A DNA stretch of 64,000 nucleotides from Prevotella sp. E13-17 (GCF_022024035.1 NZ_CP091787.1:2294001-2358000); one strand, 5' to 3'. Shown: positions 15,978 through 26,377, numbered from the stretch's first letter. Numbers and translations: made by a program. Notes: a model not told the origin generated them from the sequence alone.

Positions 15978-18845
15978 CTAATACCACTGAACGCTATTGC
16001 TATAGCTGCTGCGCTTATCATACTTCAGCGCATCGGTAAGCGTTGAGGCATTACAACGGAAGGAGAAGTTATAGCTGGTATAAGGTGCCAAAACCACAGA
16101 GCATGACATGTTGAAACAGTGAAGATCGCGACTGAGCGAAGCTGTGGTCATGGATATCTTCTTGTTCTCGAAATCGTAACCCGACGAGAAACTGATGTTC
16201 CATCCCTCCGACAGGCGAACATTGCCGCTGACGTTGAGGTTCTGCGTGAACTTGTAAGGATAGCGCATGGTGTTGTAGTTGAACTTGCTGACATCGGTAT
16301 TCTCACGCATGGTGACACCATAACCAAAACTGAGCGACCAAGGCAGCGAGAACTTCATATAGCCATCCTCGTCGGTCTCAGCCATATTGTCAGACCCTTT
16401 TGCGCCACGCTTGCCTTTCTCAAGGTCGCGATCGAGGTTAGTTTCAACTTCGTTCTCTTCGTCAGGTTCTTCTTCATCGTCTTCACGATTCTTCGACTTC
16501 TTATCTACACGCTCGCCACGCAACCACTTGAAGAGGTTGGCCACCTTATTATTATCAATGGTGTAAGACAGATTCTGAGACATGCCTTGGAAACGCCCCA
16601 GCTTACCTTTCTGCCAATAGGTGGTGTGTTCGCTGACACGAGGTGCACCACTTGTTGAATCAACTTCATAGACATAGCTGGCAAAAACTGCATTCATGTT
16701 GAGGGTGTAGCTCTTCGTAAGCTTCAATCGCAGACGAACAGAGAGGTCGCTCAACGGACGAACATCGGCTGCCATATTGTAAGACATGGCTGCCCCCAAC
16801 TCGTCAATGAGACTTATCTTCTTGAAACCAGTGGTGTCGGCATCTGACTTGATCTTCATCTCTACATTGTTGGACATATCAAAGGAGAGACTACCGGTCT
16901 TACCTTTGCCCGGAACGCCATAGAGCGAACCCTGATAGGGAGAATACTCAACCATAGACACATTGCCATTGGCATCGGTCTTCATGTAGGTGTCGTAATA
17001 GCCATAGCGCGAAGCACTGAAGTCGGGCGCATAACTGAAGCTGACAGAAGGGGTCAGGACGTGGCGCACGGCCTGAATCTTATCGCCAAAGAGCTTGCGC
17101 GAGGGTACATAGAAACCATAGAGTTTCGTCGAGGCAGAAAGCGACAGGTTCCAGTTATAGACATTATAGAATCCATAAGTGGTGTCGCGAAGCTCCGTTT
17201 GGGCATCACTATCCCACGAACGCTTCACCTTGTTGGTATAGGTTCGGTCGGTGAAGTTGAACGAGGGGTTGATATTGATATAGTTGAACAGCGTGAAATT
17301 GGCAGAAACAGGGATGTTGTGCTGCATGCCATTGCGCCAGTCTTTCACCAAGCTGGAGTGCAGCAATTTGTCTTCCTTCGTAGAGATAGAGTTAGAGAGA
17401 CGACCCGTATAGCTCAATGCAATCTTCTCGTACCAACGCTCCTTACCCACCAGATGCTTGCGCTTGAAGGGATAGAAACGCGACACGGAGATGTTCAGAT
17501 CGGGCAGTGTCATAGCGATAGAAGAGTCGCGCATGTTCTGACTGAGGTTCATGGTGGTGCTCAGGCTGAGACCCAAACTGGAGAAGCCTGTGCTATAGGA
17601 AACGGAAGATGTGCGGGTGGACTGTGTCAGAGCCTGGGGATTATACATCGACGTCAGGTTGTTGCGCTCGTAACTACTGGTGGCAAAGTTGACACTGGCA
17701 GAGAGATTAGAATAAGGATTTGCCTTGGCATCCTGACGATGCGACCACTGAATCTTGAAGCTGGTCTGCTTGGCGTAGTCGGGCATGTTCTTCTCACCAG
17801 TAATCGTATTCTGGTAACTGGCAAAGAACGAGCCACTATACCTATAGCGACGACGGTAATTGCTGGCAGCGCTGATGCCCCATGAACCCTTGGTGTAGAT
17901 CTCGCCAAGGAGTTTCAGGTCCATCTTATCGCTGAGGGCGAAGTAGTAGCCGCCATCACGCAGATAGAAACCACGCGAGGTCTCGTCGCCATAGGTAGGC
18001 ATGATGAATCCGCTGGAATAGCTTTTCGTAAAAGGGAAGAAACCATAGGGAATGGCTAACGGCAGAGGAACATCGGCCACCACCAGATAGGCGGGACCAA
18101 AGACTACATCCTTGCCGGGACGAACCTTGGCACGCGACAGCGCCAAATAGAAATCTGGATGAGGTTCATCGCAAGTGGTATAGCGACCATGACGCAGATA
18201 GAGTTCTCCATTGGCACCACGCTTCGACAACTCGCTGGTCAGGAAACCGTCTTCTTGCTGGGTGTAAACCTGCTGGATAAGTCCTTTCTTGGTCTTGAAG
18301 TTAAACGCCATCGTGTCGCTCTCGTAGGTGTCGCTGCCCATCTTGAACACGGGTGTTCCCAGCATCTCGCCAAGACTGTCGCGGGCACCTGTGGCATGAA
18401 CCAACGAGGAGTCGAGACAGAGATAGATTTTCTCACTGGTGAGGTCCATGTTTTGATAGGCAACATGGGACGAACCATAGAGATGAGCCATACCTGCACC
18501 TGCCTCATAGACCAACGAGTCTTCGGCAGAGAATTTCACTGGAGAATCGATACCGTTCTTCTTCTTGCGATTGATGCTGTCTAGAGCCAACGAGTCATCA
18601 ATGGCCTTGTTGTGCTTATAGATTGCCAATTGAAGGGAGTCCATGTGAGAGGTATCACGCTTCAACGCTGCGGCTGCAGGCTTGGCATCGGGCGAAATAA
18701 AAGTGTCGTGAGGAAGTGTATCGACCAACAACGAGTCGTCCATCACCCTGGTTCGAATCATATTCTGAAGGGGTGATGAAGGTATTTCCGCCAACACAAA
18801 AATGAAAGCGGAAAGCAAAACAAATATCGCATATTTGCGTTTCAC
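15978..18845 (-). CDS. lptD: LptD-like outer-membrane LPS assembly protein
   Basis: 955 aa. N-terminal signal (MKRKYAIFVLLSAFIFVLAE), a Ser/Asp-rich linker to about residue 110, and an OstA/LptD N-domain (SLVYEAGAGMAHLYGSSHVA...), followed by a long beta-barrel region with aromatic alternating strands up to the terminal SVQWY. LptD inserts lipopolysaccharide into the outer leaflet. A strongly acidic low-complexity loop (NREDDEEEPDEENEVETN) near residue 800 is probably extracellular or periplasmic. Monocistronic, with C-terminal-aromatic barrel signature. Family assignment is by architecture; strand-level alignment was not done. Confidence 0.8.
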   Translation of the reverse strand: MKRKYAIFVLLSAFIFVLAEIPSSPLQNMIRTRVMDDSLLVDTLPHDTFISPDAKPAAAALKRDTSHMDSLQLAIYKHNKAIDDSLALDSINRKKKNGIDSPVKFSAEDSLVYEAGAGMAHLYGSSHVAYQNMDLTSEKIYLCLDSSLVHATGARDSLGEMLGTPVFKMGSDTYESDTMAFNFKTKKGLIQQVYTQQEDGFLTSELSKRGANGELYLRHGRYTTCDEPHPDFYLALSRAKVRPGKDVVFGPAYLVVADVPLPLAIPYGFFPFTKSYSSGFIMPTYGDETSRGFYLRDGGYYFALSDKMDLKLLGEIYTKGSWGISAASNYRRRYRYSGSFFASYQNTITGEKNMPDYAKQTSFKIQWSHRQDAKANPYSNLSASVNFATSSYERNNLTSMYNPQALTQSTRTSSVSYSTGFSSLGLSLSTTMNLSQNMRDSSIAMTLPDLNISVSRFYPFKRKHLVGKERWYEKIALSYTGRLSNSISTKEDKLLHSSLVKDWRNGMQHNIPVSANFTLFNYININPSFNFTDRTYTNKVKRSWDSDAQTELRDTTYGFYNVYNWNLSLSASTKLYGFYVPSRKLFGDKIQAVRHVLTPSVSFSYAPDFSASRYGYYDTYMKTDANGNVSMVEYSPYQGSLYGVPGKGKTGSLSFDMSNNVEMKIKSDADTTGFKKISLIDELGAAMSYNMAADVRPLSDLSVRLRLKLTKSYTLNMNAVFASYVYEVDSTSGAPRVSEHTTYWQKGKLGRFQGMSQNLSYTIDNNKVANLFKWLRGERVDKKSKNREDDEEEPDEENEVETNLDRDLEKGKRGAKGSDNMAETDEDGYMKFSLPWSLSFGYGVTMRENTDVSKFNYNTMRYPYKFTQNLNVSGNVRLSEGWNISFSSGYDFENKKISMTTASLSRDLHCFNMSCSVVLAPYTSYNFSFRCNASTLTDALKYDKRSSYSNSVQWY

Positions 18846-18925
18846 GGGTGCAAAGATACGAAAAAGTTGAGAGTTAAAGGGTAAGAGTTAGGAGATTTTT
18901 GCCGCACGACCAATTATTTTACGCT

Positions 18926-19420
18926 TTATTCAAACATTTTTGCCCAGGCAAGAAACTTTTCGACACCTTCATGACCAAAGCGCTCCAGGCTCTGAGCGGC
19001 CTGATCGACGGTGAGCACACGTTCGGGATGTGATTTTGAATAAAACTTATCGGCATAGCACACCAGCTGTTCTTCTAAGGTCTCAGGCTCAAAACCTGGC
19101 AGTCCGGTGCCGGTATGCCGCTCGCAGACACGGGCATGGCGTTCGAAGCCCATCTGGCGCAACAAGCGACCGCCAATCTGTCCATGCTCGATATAGGGAG
19201 ATTCACCCATACAGAAGATGGAGGGGGCATGGCACCAACGGATGCCGATATCGTGGAGCATGGCTGCCTCTTCGACAAATTGCTGATCGAGCGGCAACTC
19301 TGGATGCTGGCGACAGATAGCCAGGCTGCGGTCGGCAACCTGACGGGAATGAAAAAGCAGAAGACGACGCAACTGGTCATCTTCTGCATAATACTGATCT
19401 ATAATGGATTGATAGTTCAC
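18926..19420 (-). CDS. HD-domain metal-dependent phosphohydrolase
   Basis: 164 aa. HD-superfamily ligands: LLLFHSRQVADRSLAIC (first His), AAMLHDIGIRW (HD pair), YIEHGQIGGRLLRQMGF and ERHTGTGLPG. Resembles small cytoplasmic HDIG phosphohydrolases (COG1418-like, YedJ-type). Substrate unknown. Starts 2 nt after the stop of the carboxyltransferase gene on the same strand, so it shares that transcript. Confidence 0.85.
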   Translation of the reverse strand: MNYQSIIDQYYAEDDQLRRLLLFHSRQVADRSLAICRQHPELPLDQQFVEEAAMLHDIGIRWCHAPSIFCMGESPYIEHGQIGGRLLRQMGFERHARVCERHTGTGLPGFEPETLEEQLVCYADKFYSKSHPERVLTVDQAAQSLERFGHEGVEKFLAWAKMFE

Positions 19421-19422
19421 GA

Positions 19423-21201
19423 TTACTTTGCATCACGCTCTATCCAAGCCAGCACATCGCCCTTGCGGACCTTGGCACCCTGCTTGACACCAACCTCTAC
19501 GAGCTTACCGCCAAGGGCTGCGGGAATGGGGACAATCTCGCCCCACTTCTCAACAAGGTAACAGAAGGTCTGACCTTCCTCGTACTTCTGACCGATGAAT
19601 GGTTCCAGACAAGGTGCACACTCGCCCTCGCCATTGAACTCGTAGAAGATCTGACCAGCTGAAGGACTTACCAATGCGTCGGCCTTGGCATGCTTGAAGG
19701 CAGCCAGTTCTTCGACACTCAGCTTAGAACCGAGTTTTGCATCCTTGGCTTTCTGGAGGTCTGCCAGGAACTGTTTCTTGGCCTGACCGCTCTTGAAGGC
19801 ACGGTACTGCTCGGGGTGCATAGCCAACTCGAAAAGTTCTTCGTTGTCCTTACCGTAGTCCCAACCGTTCTCGTCCATTTCCTTCTTGAAGCCATCGAGA
19901 GCGTTCTCGAGCAAGGTGTGTGGATCGACATCGGTAAACTCACGCTTCTGCTGCTTGGCAAGCTCAACAAGCTCAGGATCAATCGTGCCAGGAATCTTAC
20001 CACTCTTACCGAGAATCATGCCCCACATAGCGTCGTCCATCATCACGAAGCGACCCTTGCCCTGCTCGATGGTGAGAAGATTCATCAAGGCAATGTTCTT
20101 GGTGTATTGAGAGAAAGGTGTCACCAATGGGGGATAACCGACACGAGGCCATACATACTCTACCTCGTTGAAGAGCTTCACAAGCATGTCGTCCATGGTC
20201 AGTTCGGGCTCGCCCTTCTGGGCACGCAACTTGTTGATCATGGTCTGGATGCCTCCAAGGTCGGCCATCATCGAACCCATCATGCCGCCAGGCAGTCCGC
20301 AACCCAAGAGGAGAGAAGACATGTGCTTGTTGGCAGGATTGATGAAGTAGCCCAGCCACTCGTCGATGAACTCCTGAGTAAGCGTACGGGCCTGCATATA
20401 GGCATTCATGTTGATTTCGGGAACATCGAAGCCCTCGTTCTTCAGCATAGACTGAACAGAGATGATATCGGGATGAACCTTACCCCATGACAGAGGCTCG
20501 ATAGCTGTATCGATGATGTCTGCACCATTGTTACATACCTCAAGGATAGATGCCATAGACAGACCAGGACCAGAATGGCCATGATACTGAATGATGATAT
20601 CAGGATGCTTGGTCTTGATAGCCTTGGTCAAAGCGCCCAGCATGGCGGGCTGGCCAATACCGGCCATATCCTTCAGACAGATTTCCTCGGCACCGGCAGC
20701 AATCACTTCGTCGGCAATATTTGAATAGTACTCAACGGTGTGGACTGGTGAATTGGTGATACAAAGGGTGGCCTGAGGAATCATGCCTGCAGCCTTGGCC
20801 CATTTGATAGAAGGAATGATATTACGTGTGTCGTTCAGACCACAGAAAATACGGGGGATGTCAACACCCTGAGCCTTCTTAACCTTATACATCAACTCGC
20901 GAACATCGTCGGGCACAGGATACATGCGCAACGCATTCAAACCACGATCCAACATGTGGGTCTGAATGCCTGCCTCGTTGAAAGGCTTACAGAAGGCACG
21001 TACGGCATCATTAGGATTCTCACCTGCCATGAGGTTCACCTGTTCGAAAGCACCACCATTGGTCTCAACACGAGCAAAACACCCCATCTCGATAATGACG
21101 GGAGCGATGCGCTCCAACTGATCCTTGCGTGGCTGGAACTTACCAGATGACTGCCACATGTCACGGTAAACAAGACTGAACTTGATTTTCTTTTTTCCCA
21201 T
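19423..21201 (-). CDS. Oxaloacetate decarboxylase / pyruvate carboxylase subunit B-type carboxyltransferase with degenerate biotinyl domain
   Basis: 592 aa. The HMGL-like TIM barrel carries VYRDMWQSSGKFQPRKDQ (metal Asp), EICLKDMAGIGQP (catalytic Lys) and IIQYHGHSGPGLSMA (metal His pair). The conserved PYC_OADA region follows. The last ~70 residues look like a biotinyl/lipoyl fold (CLEPFIGQKYEEGQTFCYLV ... IPAALGGKLVEVGVKQGAKV), but the biotinylation motif AMKM is absent. It probably transfers carboxyl groups to a separate biotin carrier protein. Shares a transcript with the HD gene. Confidence 0.85.
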   Translation of the reverse strand: MGKKKIKFSLVYRDMWQSSGKFQPRKDQLERIAPVIIEMGCFARVETNGGAFEQVNLMAGENPNDAVRAFCKPFNEAGIQTHMLDRGLNALRMYPVPDDVRELMYKVKKAQGVDIPRIFCGLNDTRNIIPSIKWAKAAGMIPQATLCITNSPVHTVEYYSNIADEVIAAGAEEICLKDMAGIGQPAMLGALTKAIKTKHPDIIIQYHGHSGPGLSMASILEVCNNGADIIDTAIEPLSWGKVHPDIISVQSMLKNEGFDVPEINMNAYMQARTLTQEFIDEWLGYFINPANKHMSSLLLGCGLPGGMMGSMMADLGGIQTMINKLRAQKGEPELTMDDMLVKLFNEVEYVWPRVGYPPLVTPFSQYTKNIALMNLLTIEQGKGRFVMMDDAMWGMILGKSGKIPGTIDPELVELAKQQKREFTDVDPHTLLENALDGFKKEMDENGWDYGKDNEELFELAMHPEQYRAFKSGQAKKQFLADLQKAKDAKLGSKLSVEELAAFKHAKADALVSPSAGQIFYEFNGEGECAPCLEPFIGQKYEEGQTFCYLVEKWGEIVPIPAALGGKLVEVGVKQGAKVRKGDVLAWIERDAK

Positions 21202-21415
21202 AGATTTATCAAATAGATTTTATCAAAAATTTCTCTACTAAAAACAAAATTGCTGCAAAGGTACTAAAGAGTTGGGAGTTAAGGACCACGCAGATGAAGT
21301 AATTTGAACCATTTAACGTTTTTTTAATGAAAACATCGCAAAAAATATCATCAGACCTAGTCTGTAACTCCCAACTTTTCATTAACTTTGCCAGCAAAAC
21401 AAGAATCAATAAATA

Positions 21416-22177
21416 ATGAAACAGAAAGCCCTATTATTCGCATTACTGCTGACCATCGGATGTTTCGTGGCCTGCAACACTAGTAAAGAGGTAAAGGACA
21501 ACGAGGAAGAAAACGTGGTGTTCAACAGAATAGAAGGCGACTCAACCATCTATGGCATGGCATGCGATGGGTGTAACGACACCATCATCGTATATCTTAA
21601 AACACCCTATTCAGGAACGGATCCTGACACACTGAATATTCTGCAGGCCTCGAGACTGCATAAGATATTTGGAAAACCACGTATTGGTGATAAACTTGCC
21701 ATCGTTCGCAATGCCGTTGATACGACTAAAGCAGACATGGTGATCGTTACAGAGGACCTTCAAGGCGACTGGTGCTACAAAGTACTCCCTACCCTGCGCA
21801 TGCGTGCAGACATGGAAGGGCACACCATTAAGCAGAAGATAAACAAGCTGCCTGACTCTATTGCAGACTTGCTGAAAGTGGAACGTGAGTATGGCATCAG
21901 CATCAAAGCCGAGAATGTGGCATTCCCCATCGGCATGAACAGACAGAGGGCCACTAGCGACGAGGAGTCGCCTGTGGAGTATCCCAAGCTGAAGTTCTAC
22001 AACGAGTGGTTTATCTATAATGGCAAGATCGTGTTGCGCAGCGTCAGACCAGACTCTTTGGGACAGCAGCAGGTTTTGCTGAGCGACACGGCCGATTTGG
22101 AGATGCTGACACCCGACACCTTGGTATTCCGCTTCGCCGAGGGTTCGAGAGGTTATTACAGGAAGACTGAGAAATAA
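21416..22177 (+). CDS. Putative lipoprotein (253 aa)
   Basis: Signal MKQKALLFALLLTIGCFVAC with a lipobox ending at Cys20; the mature protein starts CNTSKEVKDNEEEN. The body has a beta-rich first half (STIYGMACDGCNDTIIVYLK, with a CxxC) and a C-terminal segment with FYNEWFIYNGKIVLRS. The CxxC near the start and lipid anchor recall NlpE-like copper/envelope-stress proteins, but I do not assign it. Stands alone between divergent and convergent genes, followed by a strong terminator. Confidence 0.8.
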   Translation: MKQKALLFALLLTIGCFVACNTSKEVKDNEEENVVFNRIEGDSTIYGMACDGCNDTIIVYLKTPYSGTDPDTLNILQASRLHKIFGKPRIGDKLAIVRNAVDTTKADMVIVTEDLQGDWCYKVLPTLRMRADMEGHTIKQKINKLPDSIADLLKVEREYGISIKAENVAFPIGMNRQRATSDEESPVEYPKLKFYNEWFIYNGKIVLRSVRPDSLGQQQVLLSDTADLEMLTPDTLVFRFAEGSRGYYRKTEK

Positions 22178-22195
22178 AAGCTAAACAAGAAGTAT

Positions 22196-22232
22196 AAAAA
22201 AGCGTGGCTTTCTGATGAAGTCACGCTTTTTT
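22196..22232. terminator. Bidirectional rho-independent terminator
   Basis: AAAAAAGCGTG and CACGCTTTTTT form an 11-bp stem with a 15-nt loop between the convergent lipoprotein and queF genes. A and T runs on both sides support termination in both directions. Confidence 0.85.
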
Positions 22233-22237
22233 ATGTA

Positions 22238-22702
22238 TTAAATGCACTGATGCTGCATGAGACGCTGCTCTGCCAACTTTTCATACTTCGTACCGGGTTT
22301 GCCGTAGTTAGCATACGGATAGATACTGATGCCACCACGAGGGGTAAACAGTCCAATAACCTCTATATATTTAGGTTCCATCAACTTCACTAAATCCTTC
22401 ATAATGACATTCACGCAGTCTTCATGAAAATCACCATGATTACGAAAAGAGAAGAGATAGAGTTTCAAGCTCTTTGACTCTACCATTCTTTCTGCAGGGA
22501 TATACATAATCTTGATTTCAGCGAAGTCAGGCTGACCGGTTATAGGACACAAAGATGTAAACTCCGGGCAGTTAAACTGAACCCAATAGTCGTTGACGGG
22601 ATGCTTGTTTACAAAGGTCTCAAGCACCTCGGGTGCATAGTCGCTGCGATATTCGGTCTTTTTGCCAAGAGCATGAAGACCTTCTGACTCTCTTGTTGCC
22701 AT
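22238..22702 (-). CDS. queF: QueF, NADPH-dependent 7-cyano-7-deazaguanine reductase
   Basis: 154 aa, unimodular QueF. It reduces preQ0 to preQ1 in queuosine biosynthesis (T-fold enzyme, cytoplasm). The nucleophilic Cys is in [16 protein letters not shown]. The QueF motif is [15 protein letters not shown], and FHEDCVN also matches. Separated from the upstream transporter gene by 2 nt, so queuosine-precursor uptake and reduction are co-expressed. Confidence 0.95.
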   Translation of the reverse strand: MATRESEGLHALGKKTEYRSDYAPEVLETFVNKHPVNDYWVQFNCPEFTSLCPITGQPDFAEIKIMYIPAERMVESKSLKLYLFSFRNHGDFHEDCVNVIMKDLVKLMEPKYIEVIGLFTPRGGISIYPYANYGKPGTKYEKLAEQRLMQHQCI

Positions 22703-22704
22703 GC

Positions 22705-23394
22705 TTATTCTTTTATTTTAAAGATGTTGTAATTGATATCACGATCGAAGACATCCTCATGATCGTGAAGCTTTGTAAATCGAACCACACGGATAGTCAC
22801 AGGAAGAACAAGAATCTCGTAAACAGTCTTCAATGACACCTGGGTGATGACAAGTGAGGGCATCTCTTCCCATGGAATAACGCCTCCCAATGCTAACGGG
22901 AAAAAGATGATGGAATCGGTCAACTCACCAAACACCGTACTGAGGACAGCACGAGCTGAAAAGTTTTTCCCATTAGACGATAGTTTCATGCGGCTCATCA
23001 CATAAGCATTAACAAACGAGCCACAGAGGAATGCCAAGAAAGAAGCTGCAGCAATGCGAGGTGCTAAACCAAAAACCTGATGGAAGCCCTCCTGACCTTC
23101 CCAATATGGAGCTCCAGGAATCCAATCGGCAATAGCACCAAAGAGCACAAAGAGGAAGTTCATGGCGAAACCCATCCATATGAGCAGACGCGTACGACCA
23201 TATCCCCAAACTTCACACACGACATCATTGATAATATAACTGACAGGGAATACAATAAGTCCTGCCGTCATATTCATCGGACCAAACGATATCTGCTTGG
23301 TCTCCAAGACGTTTGCCGTTATCAGGCAAACGCAGAACAGTATGCCATAGAACATAAACAGCACACTGATTCGCTGATTCTTATTATTTTCCAT
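22705..23394 (-). CDS. Queuosine precursor transporter (YhhQ/VUT family)
   Basis: 229 aa from the ATG at 23394 ([10 protein letters not shown]); nine further codons are open upstream. About six membrane helices. Family signatures: [35 protein letters not shown] and [15 protein letters not shown]. Imports queuine or preQ0/preQ1. The pairing with queF supports a preQ0 source. The leader (23395-23461) contains two small hairpins; no preQ1 riboswitch pattern was recognised. Confidence 0.9.
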   Translation of the reverse strand: MENNKNQRISVLFMFYGILFCVCLITANVLETKQISFGPMNMTAGLIVFPVSYIINDVVCEVWGYGRTRLLIWMGFAMNFLFVLFGAIADWIPGAPYWEGQEGFHQVFGLAPRIAAASFLAFLCGSFVNAYVMSRMKLSSNGKNFSARAVLSTVFGELTDSIIFFPLALGGVIPWEEMPSLVITQVSLKTVYEILVLPVTIRVVRFTKLHDHEDVFDRDINYNIFKIKE

Positions 23395-23461
23395 AATCTT
23401 GTTTTGTTTGTCGCGAGCCAAAGCTCAGCGAAAGGGGGTTGAGCAAGTACCCCTATATAAA

Positions 23462-24547
23462 TTAATATTCGAAGTCGTAAACAATCGTGTCGCCACCAGT
23501 GGTGCTCACCGTCATTCGACTGATGCTCTTATCGGCGTTCAGCTGTACCTCGACGGTCTGATGACGCTTGCCCGAAGTAAGCTCGCTGAGAACACTCGTA
23601 TGACGAGCATAGCGGAAGAGCGACATCAGCAAATAAGGGTCGCAATGGTCGATACCATCCACCAACTGGTTGACATCTACCGTCTGGCAGCGGTTGTCCA
23701 CATTGCTATATTTAGGCATCACCTTTTCAATAATCTCACCATTAGCATACTGATATACGCTGTCGGCCACATGCATGCTGTCGGCAGCAAGCGAACGTCC
23801 GTTGAGGTAGTATGTAGCAGCACTGGCCACCTTGCCACCCTTGTGGTGTTCATAGCTGAAGGCGATGATTTTTATTGGAGGATAATAATTGTTCAGAACC
23901 ATATTATAATAGCCGATAGTATCCGTAGATGACTTCAGCGAATAGGGCTGATAATCGGGCGAATAGGTACACATATACTTCTCATCGCCATCATAAACCA
24001 CCAGCGAACTGTCTCTGTCGTTATAGATCAGCGCCAGGCTACGAAGCGATGTGCCGTTCTTTGACATCGTGAGATTAACCGGACGAAAGATGTTGTCGTA
24101 GCTGAACTCAAAGAGGCTGCCATCACTACCCGTAATTTTCTTCACAGCAGGTGCGTTTCCCAAAGAGCCATCACCACGTGTGGCATGCTGAATATAGTAG
24201 AATATGTTGGCCACATCAGGATGCTCTACGTCGTAGAAACGAACCATACACTGGCGACTCTTACCTGTGGTATTCTGATCAAAGGATACGGGAATGCGAT
24301 ATATCACGTTGCCCTTTCCCTCCGTCAGTCCCAGACGAGTCCAACTGCCATCAGAAAGTGAGACGTTCCATTTACCATAACTAAACATCACCACTGAGTC
24401 AACAGTAGTGTTGGCATAGACGCCATTATCCAGATAACAAGGACGATAAAAGTAGATGCCCGCACTATACGGATCTTTGTCATCGAAACACGAAGTCATC
24501 GTCATCAAGATGACCATTGCTCCAAGAATTAGCTTTTCTATTTTCAT
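23462..24547 (-). CDS. Putative lipoprotein (361 aa), DUF4595-like
   Basis: Signal MKIEKLILGAMVILMTMTSC with lipobox MTSC, then acidic FDDKD. The N-terminal part looks BACON/Ig-like (VSLSDGSWTRLGLTEGKG). From about residue 140 it becomes a YD/RHS-like beta-repeat pattern (ITGSDGSLFEFSYDN, GRSLAADSM, YDFEY), as in DUF4595 proteins. Surface-exposed by the acidic post-Cys signal (inference). Monocistronic, upstream of the yhhQ leader. Confidence 0.7.
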   Translation of the reverse strand: MKIEKLILGAMVILMTMTSCFDDKDPYSAGIYFYRPCYLDNGVYANTTVDSVVMFSYGKWNVSLSDGSWTRLGLTEGKGNVIYRIPVSFDQNTTGKSRQCMVRFYDVEHPDVANIFYYIQHATRGDGSLGNAPAVKKITGSDGSLFEFSYDNIFRPVNLTMSKNGTSLRSLALIYNDRDSSLVVYDGDEKYMCTYSPDYQPYSLKSSTDTIGYYNMVLNNYYPPIKIIAFSYEHHKGGKVASAATYYLNGRSLAADSMHVADSVYQYANGEIIEKVMPKYSNVDNRCQTVDVNQLVDGIDHCDPYLLMSLFRYARHTSVLSELTSGKRHQTVEVQLNADKSISRMTVSTTGGDTIVYDFEY

Positions 24548-24578
24548 TGTTTTAATGATTAATTAATTGGTAAATTTA

Positions 24579-25016
24579 TCAGACTTCATCATCATCTTCA
24601 TCGTCCCAACTGTCGAAGTCGAAGGCGCCATAGCCCTCGAGCGATGGAGTTACAAAAGCATCCATAGCACGACGATCCTTCTTTGTTGGGCGTCCAGTAC
24701 CACGAGCTCTGTCAACGAAACCACTGATGCGGTTCATCTCCAGCAGTTCATATTGGTCTTGCGGTGTAATATTCTCGTATATACCAGGTATAAGTTTAGC
24801 TCCGACACGCTGTTCGATGGTCTTTAAGATTCTGAAAGAATAGGTAACAGGAGGCTTACGCACACTGATCACATCACCCTCTTTCACCATTCTGGAGGGC
24901 TTAACCAGTACATTATTAACCCCAACACGCCCATTCTTGCAGGCATCTGCAGCTATACTTCTCGTCTTAAAGATACGTGCAGCCCAAAGCCATTTATCAA
25001 TTCTTGCCTCCCCCAT
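24579..25016 (-). CDS. S4-domain RNA-binding protein (Hsp15-like)
   Basis: 145 aa. The N-terminal S4 domain reads ARIDKWLWAARIFKTRSIAA, then GRVGVNNVLVKPSRMVKEGD and RKPPVTYSF. This is the Hsp15/HslR pattern, which in E. coli binds 50S subunits carrying stalled nascent chains. An acidic C-terminal tail (DSWDDEDDDEV) is typical of the Bacteroidetes form. Last gene of the L25-pth-S4 cluster, 11 nt after pth. Confidence 0.88.
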   Translation of the reverse strand: MGEARIDKWLWAARIFKTRSIAADACKNGRVGVNNVLVKPSRMVKEGDVISVRKPPVTYSFRILKTIEQRVGAKLIPGIYENITPQDQYELLEMNRISGFVDRARGTGRPTKKDRRAMDAFVTPSLEGYGAFDFDSWDDEDDDEV

Positions 25017-25027
25017 GTATTGACAAA

Positions 25028-25618
25028 TTATTCACGTTTTGTTTTTGTTCTCTTTCCCAGTTTGTTATACTGGTTCATGGTGATATCAATACCAGCTAAA
25101 ACAAAGCTCTTGATAATGTCCACAGCAATGTCGATGCTGGGCTGAAGTTCCTTCTGTTCTTCCTCCGAATAGCGACCCAACACCCAGTCAATCTGTCCGC
25201 CACGGGCATACTCGTTGCCAATACCCATACGCAGGCGAGCGTAGTTTTGACCAATGAGCTGCTGAATATGTCCCAATCCATTGTGACCACCGTTAGAACC
25301 GCTTCCCTTCAAACGGAAGTCGCCCAAAGGCAAAGCCACATCATCACTGATCACGAGCAGACGCTTTTGGTCAATGTTCTCCTTAGTAAGCCAATAGCGA
25401 ACGGCATTACCACTGAGATTCATATATGTGGAAGGTTTCAGAAGAATCACCTTACGCCCCTTGAGAGTTGTCTCTGCTATGAAACCATAGCGTTTGTCTT
25501 CAAAACAGATATTGGATGCTTTCGCAAAAGCATCCAATACCATAAAGCCAGTATTGTGGCGGGTCTGGTCGTATTCATCACCGACATTACCCAAGCCAAC
25601 AATTAAGTACTTGTCCAT
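25028..25618 (-). CDS. pth: Peptidyl-tRNA hydrolase
   Basis: 196 aa. Releases peptides from peptidyl-tRNA that drops off ribosomes. Motifs: [19 protein letters not shown] (Asn and catalytic His), [27 protein letters not shown] and [12 protein letters not shown]. 11 nt after the L25 gene in one operon. Length is normal. Confidence 0.95.
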   Translation of the reverse strand: MDKYLIVGLGNVGDEYDQTRHNTGFMVLDAFAKASNICFEDKRYGFIAETTLKGRKVILLKPSTYMNLSGNAVRYWLTKENIDQKRLLVISDDVALPLGDFRLKGSGSNGGHNGLGHIQQLIGQNYARLRMGIGNEYARGGQIDWVLGRYSEEEQKELQPSIDIAVDIIKSFVLAGIDITMNQYNKLGKRTKTKRE

Positions 25619-25629
25619 TTCTCCTGATT

Positions 25630-26226
25630 TTATTCAGCAGCAGCGGCAGCAGCAGCCTTAGAAGCACGAGTCTCCTTCACTGAGCATACAACCACCTGTG
25701 CAGGAGTAGCCAACTTGAGACCGTCGAAGCTCAGCTCGCCAACCTTGATTGCCTTACCCAAGCCGAGGTTTGTAACGTCAACATTGAGAATCTCAGGAAT
25801 CTGCTTATAAGGAGCGGTTACGTCAATCTTACGGATGCTGAGGTTCAGCTTACCACCGTCACGTACACCCTGAGCCAGTCCGTTCAGCTTAACAGGAATA
25901 CCAACAGTGATATCCTTCTGGTCGTTAACCTCGTAGAAGTCGGCATGCAGAAGAGCGTCTGTTGTGGGGTGGAACTGCAACTCCTTAATGATTGCCTTGC
26001 GCTCCTTACCATCGATGTTGATGTTTACAACATAAACGTGAGGAGTGTAAACAACCTTACGAAGCTCAGACATGGGAGCTGTGAAAGACAGTGCTACGGG
26101 CTGACCATTCTCACCCTTTGTTTCACCGTAGAGATTGCAGGGAACGAGACCCTCCTTGCGCAACATCTTTGAGGCTTTCTTGCCTAAGGCCTCGCGCACC
26201 TGGCCATTGATTGAAATTTCTTTCAT
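25630..26226 (-). CDS. rplY: 50S ribosomal protein L25 (Ctc/general stress form)
   Basis: 198 aa, long TL5/Ctc form. The 5S rRNA-binding N-terminal domain ([22 protein letters not shown]) is followed by a C-terminal beta domain and an alanine-rich tail ([10 protein letters not shown]). First gene of the rplY-pth-S4 operon, with a TACCTTTG -7 box at 26309-26316 (minus strand) that leaves a leader of about 80 nt. Confidence 0.93.
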   Translation of the reverse strand: MKEISINGQVREALGKKASKMLRKEGLVPCNLYGETKGENGQPVALSFTAPMSELRKVVYTPHVYVVNINIDGKERKAIIKELQFHPTTDALLHADFYEVNDQKDITVGIPVKLNGLAQGVRDGGKLNLSIRKIDVTAPYKQIPEILNVDVTNLGLGKAIKVGELSFDGLKLATPAQVVVCSVKETRASKAAAAAAAE

Positions 26227-26377
26227 AACAATAAATGTGTTACTCTAAATTAAGTTGTTAAATAAAAATTAATAATACCTAATTCGCCATCACACGAAAA
26301 AAGCGGTGCAAAGGTACAAATAAATTATGAAATACAATTCAACGTGCATGTTTTTTTTCAAAAAAAGCCTGTTTTAC

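Noticed and set aside
17061..17885. Open frame antisense to the LptD-like gene
   Set aside because: No start context or family resemblance; a shadow of the sense gene.
23395..23461. preQ1 riboswitch before the queuosine transporter gene
   Set aside because: Two small hairpins are visible on the transcript strand, but the A-rich tail and loop pairing of a preQ1-I aptamer are absent.
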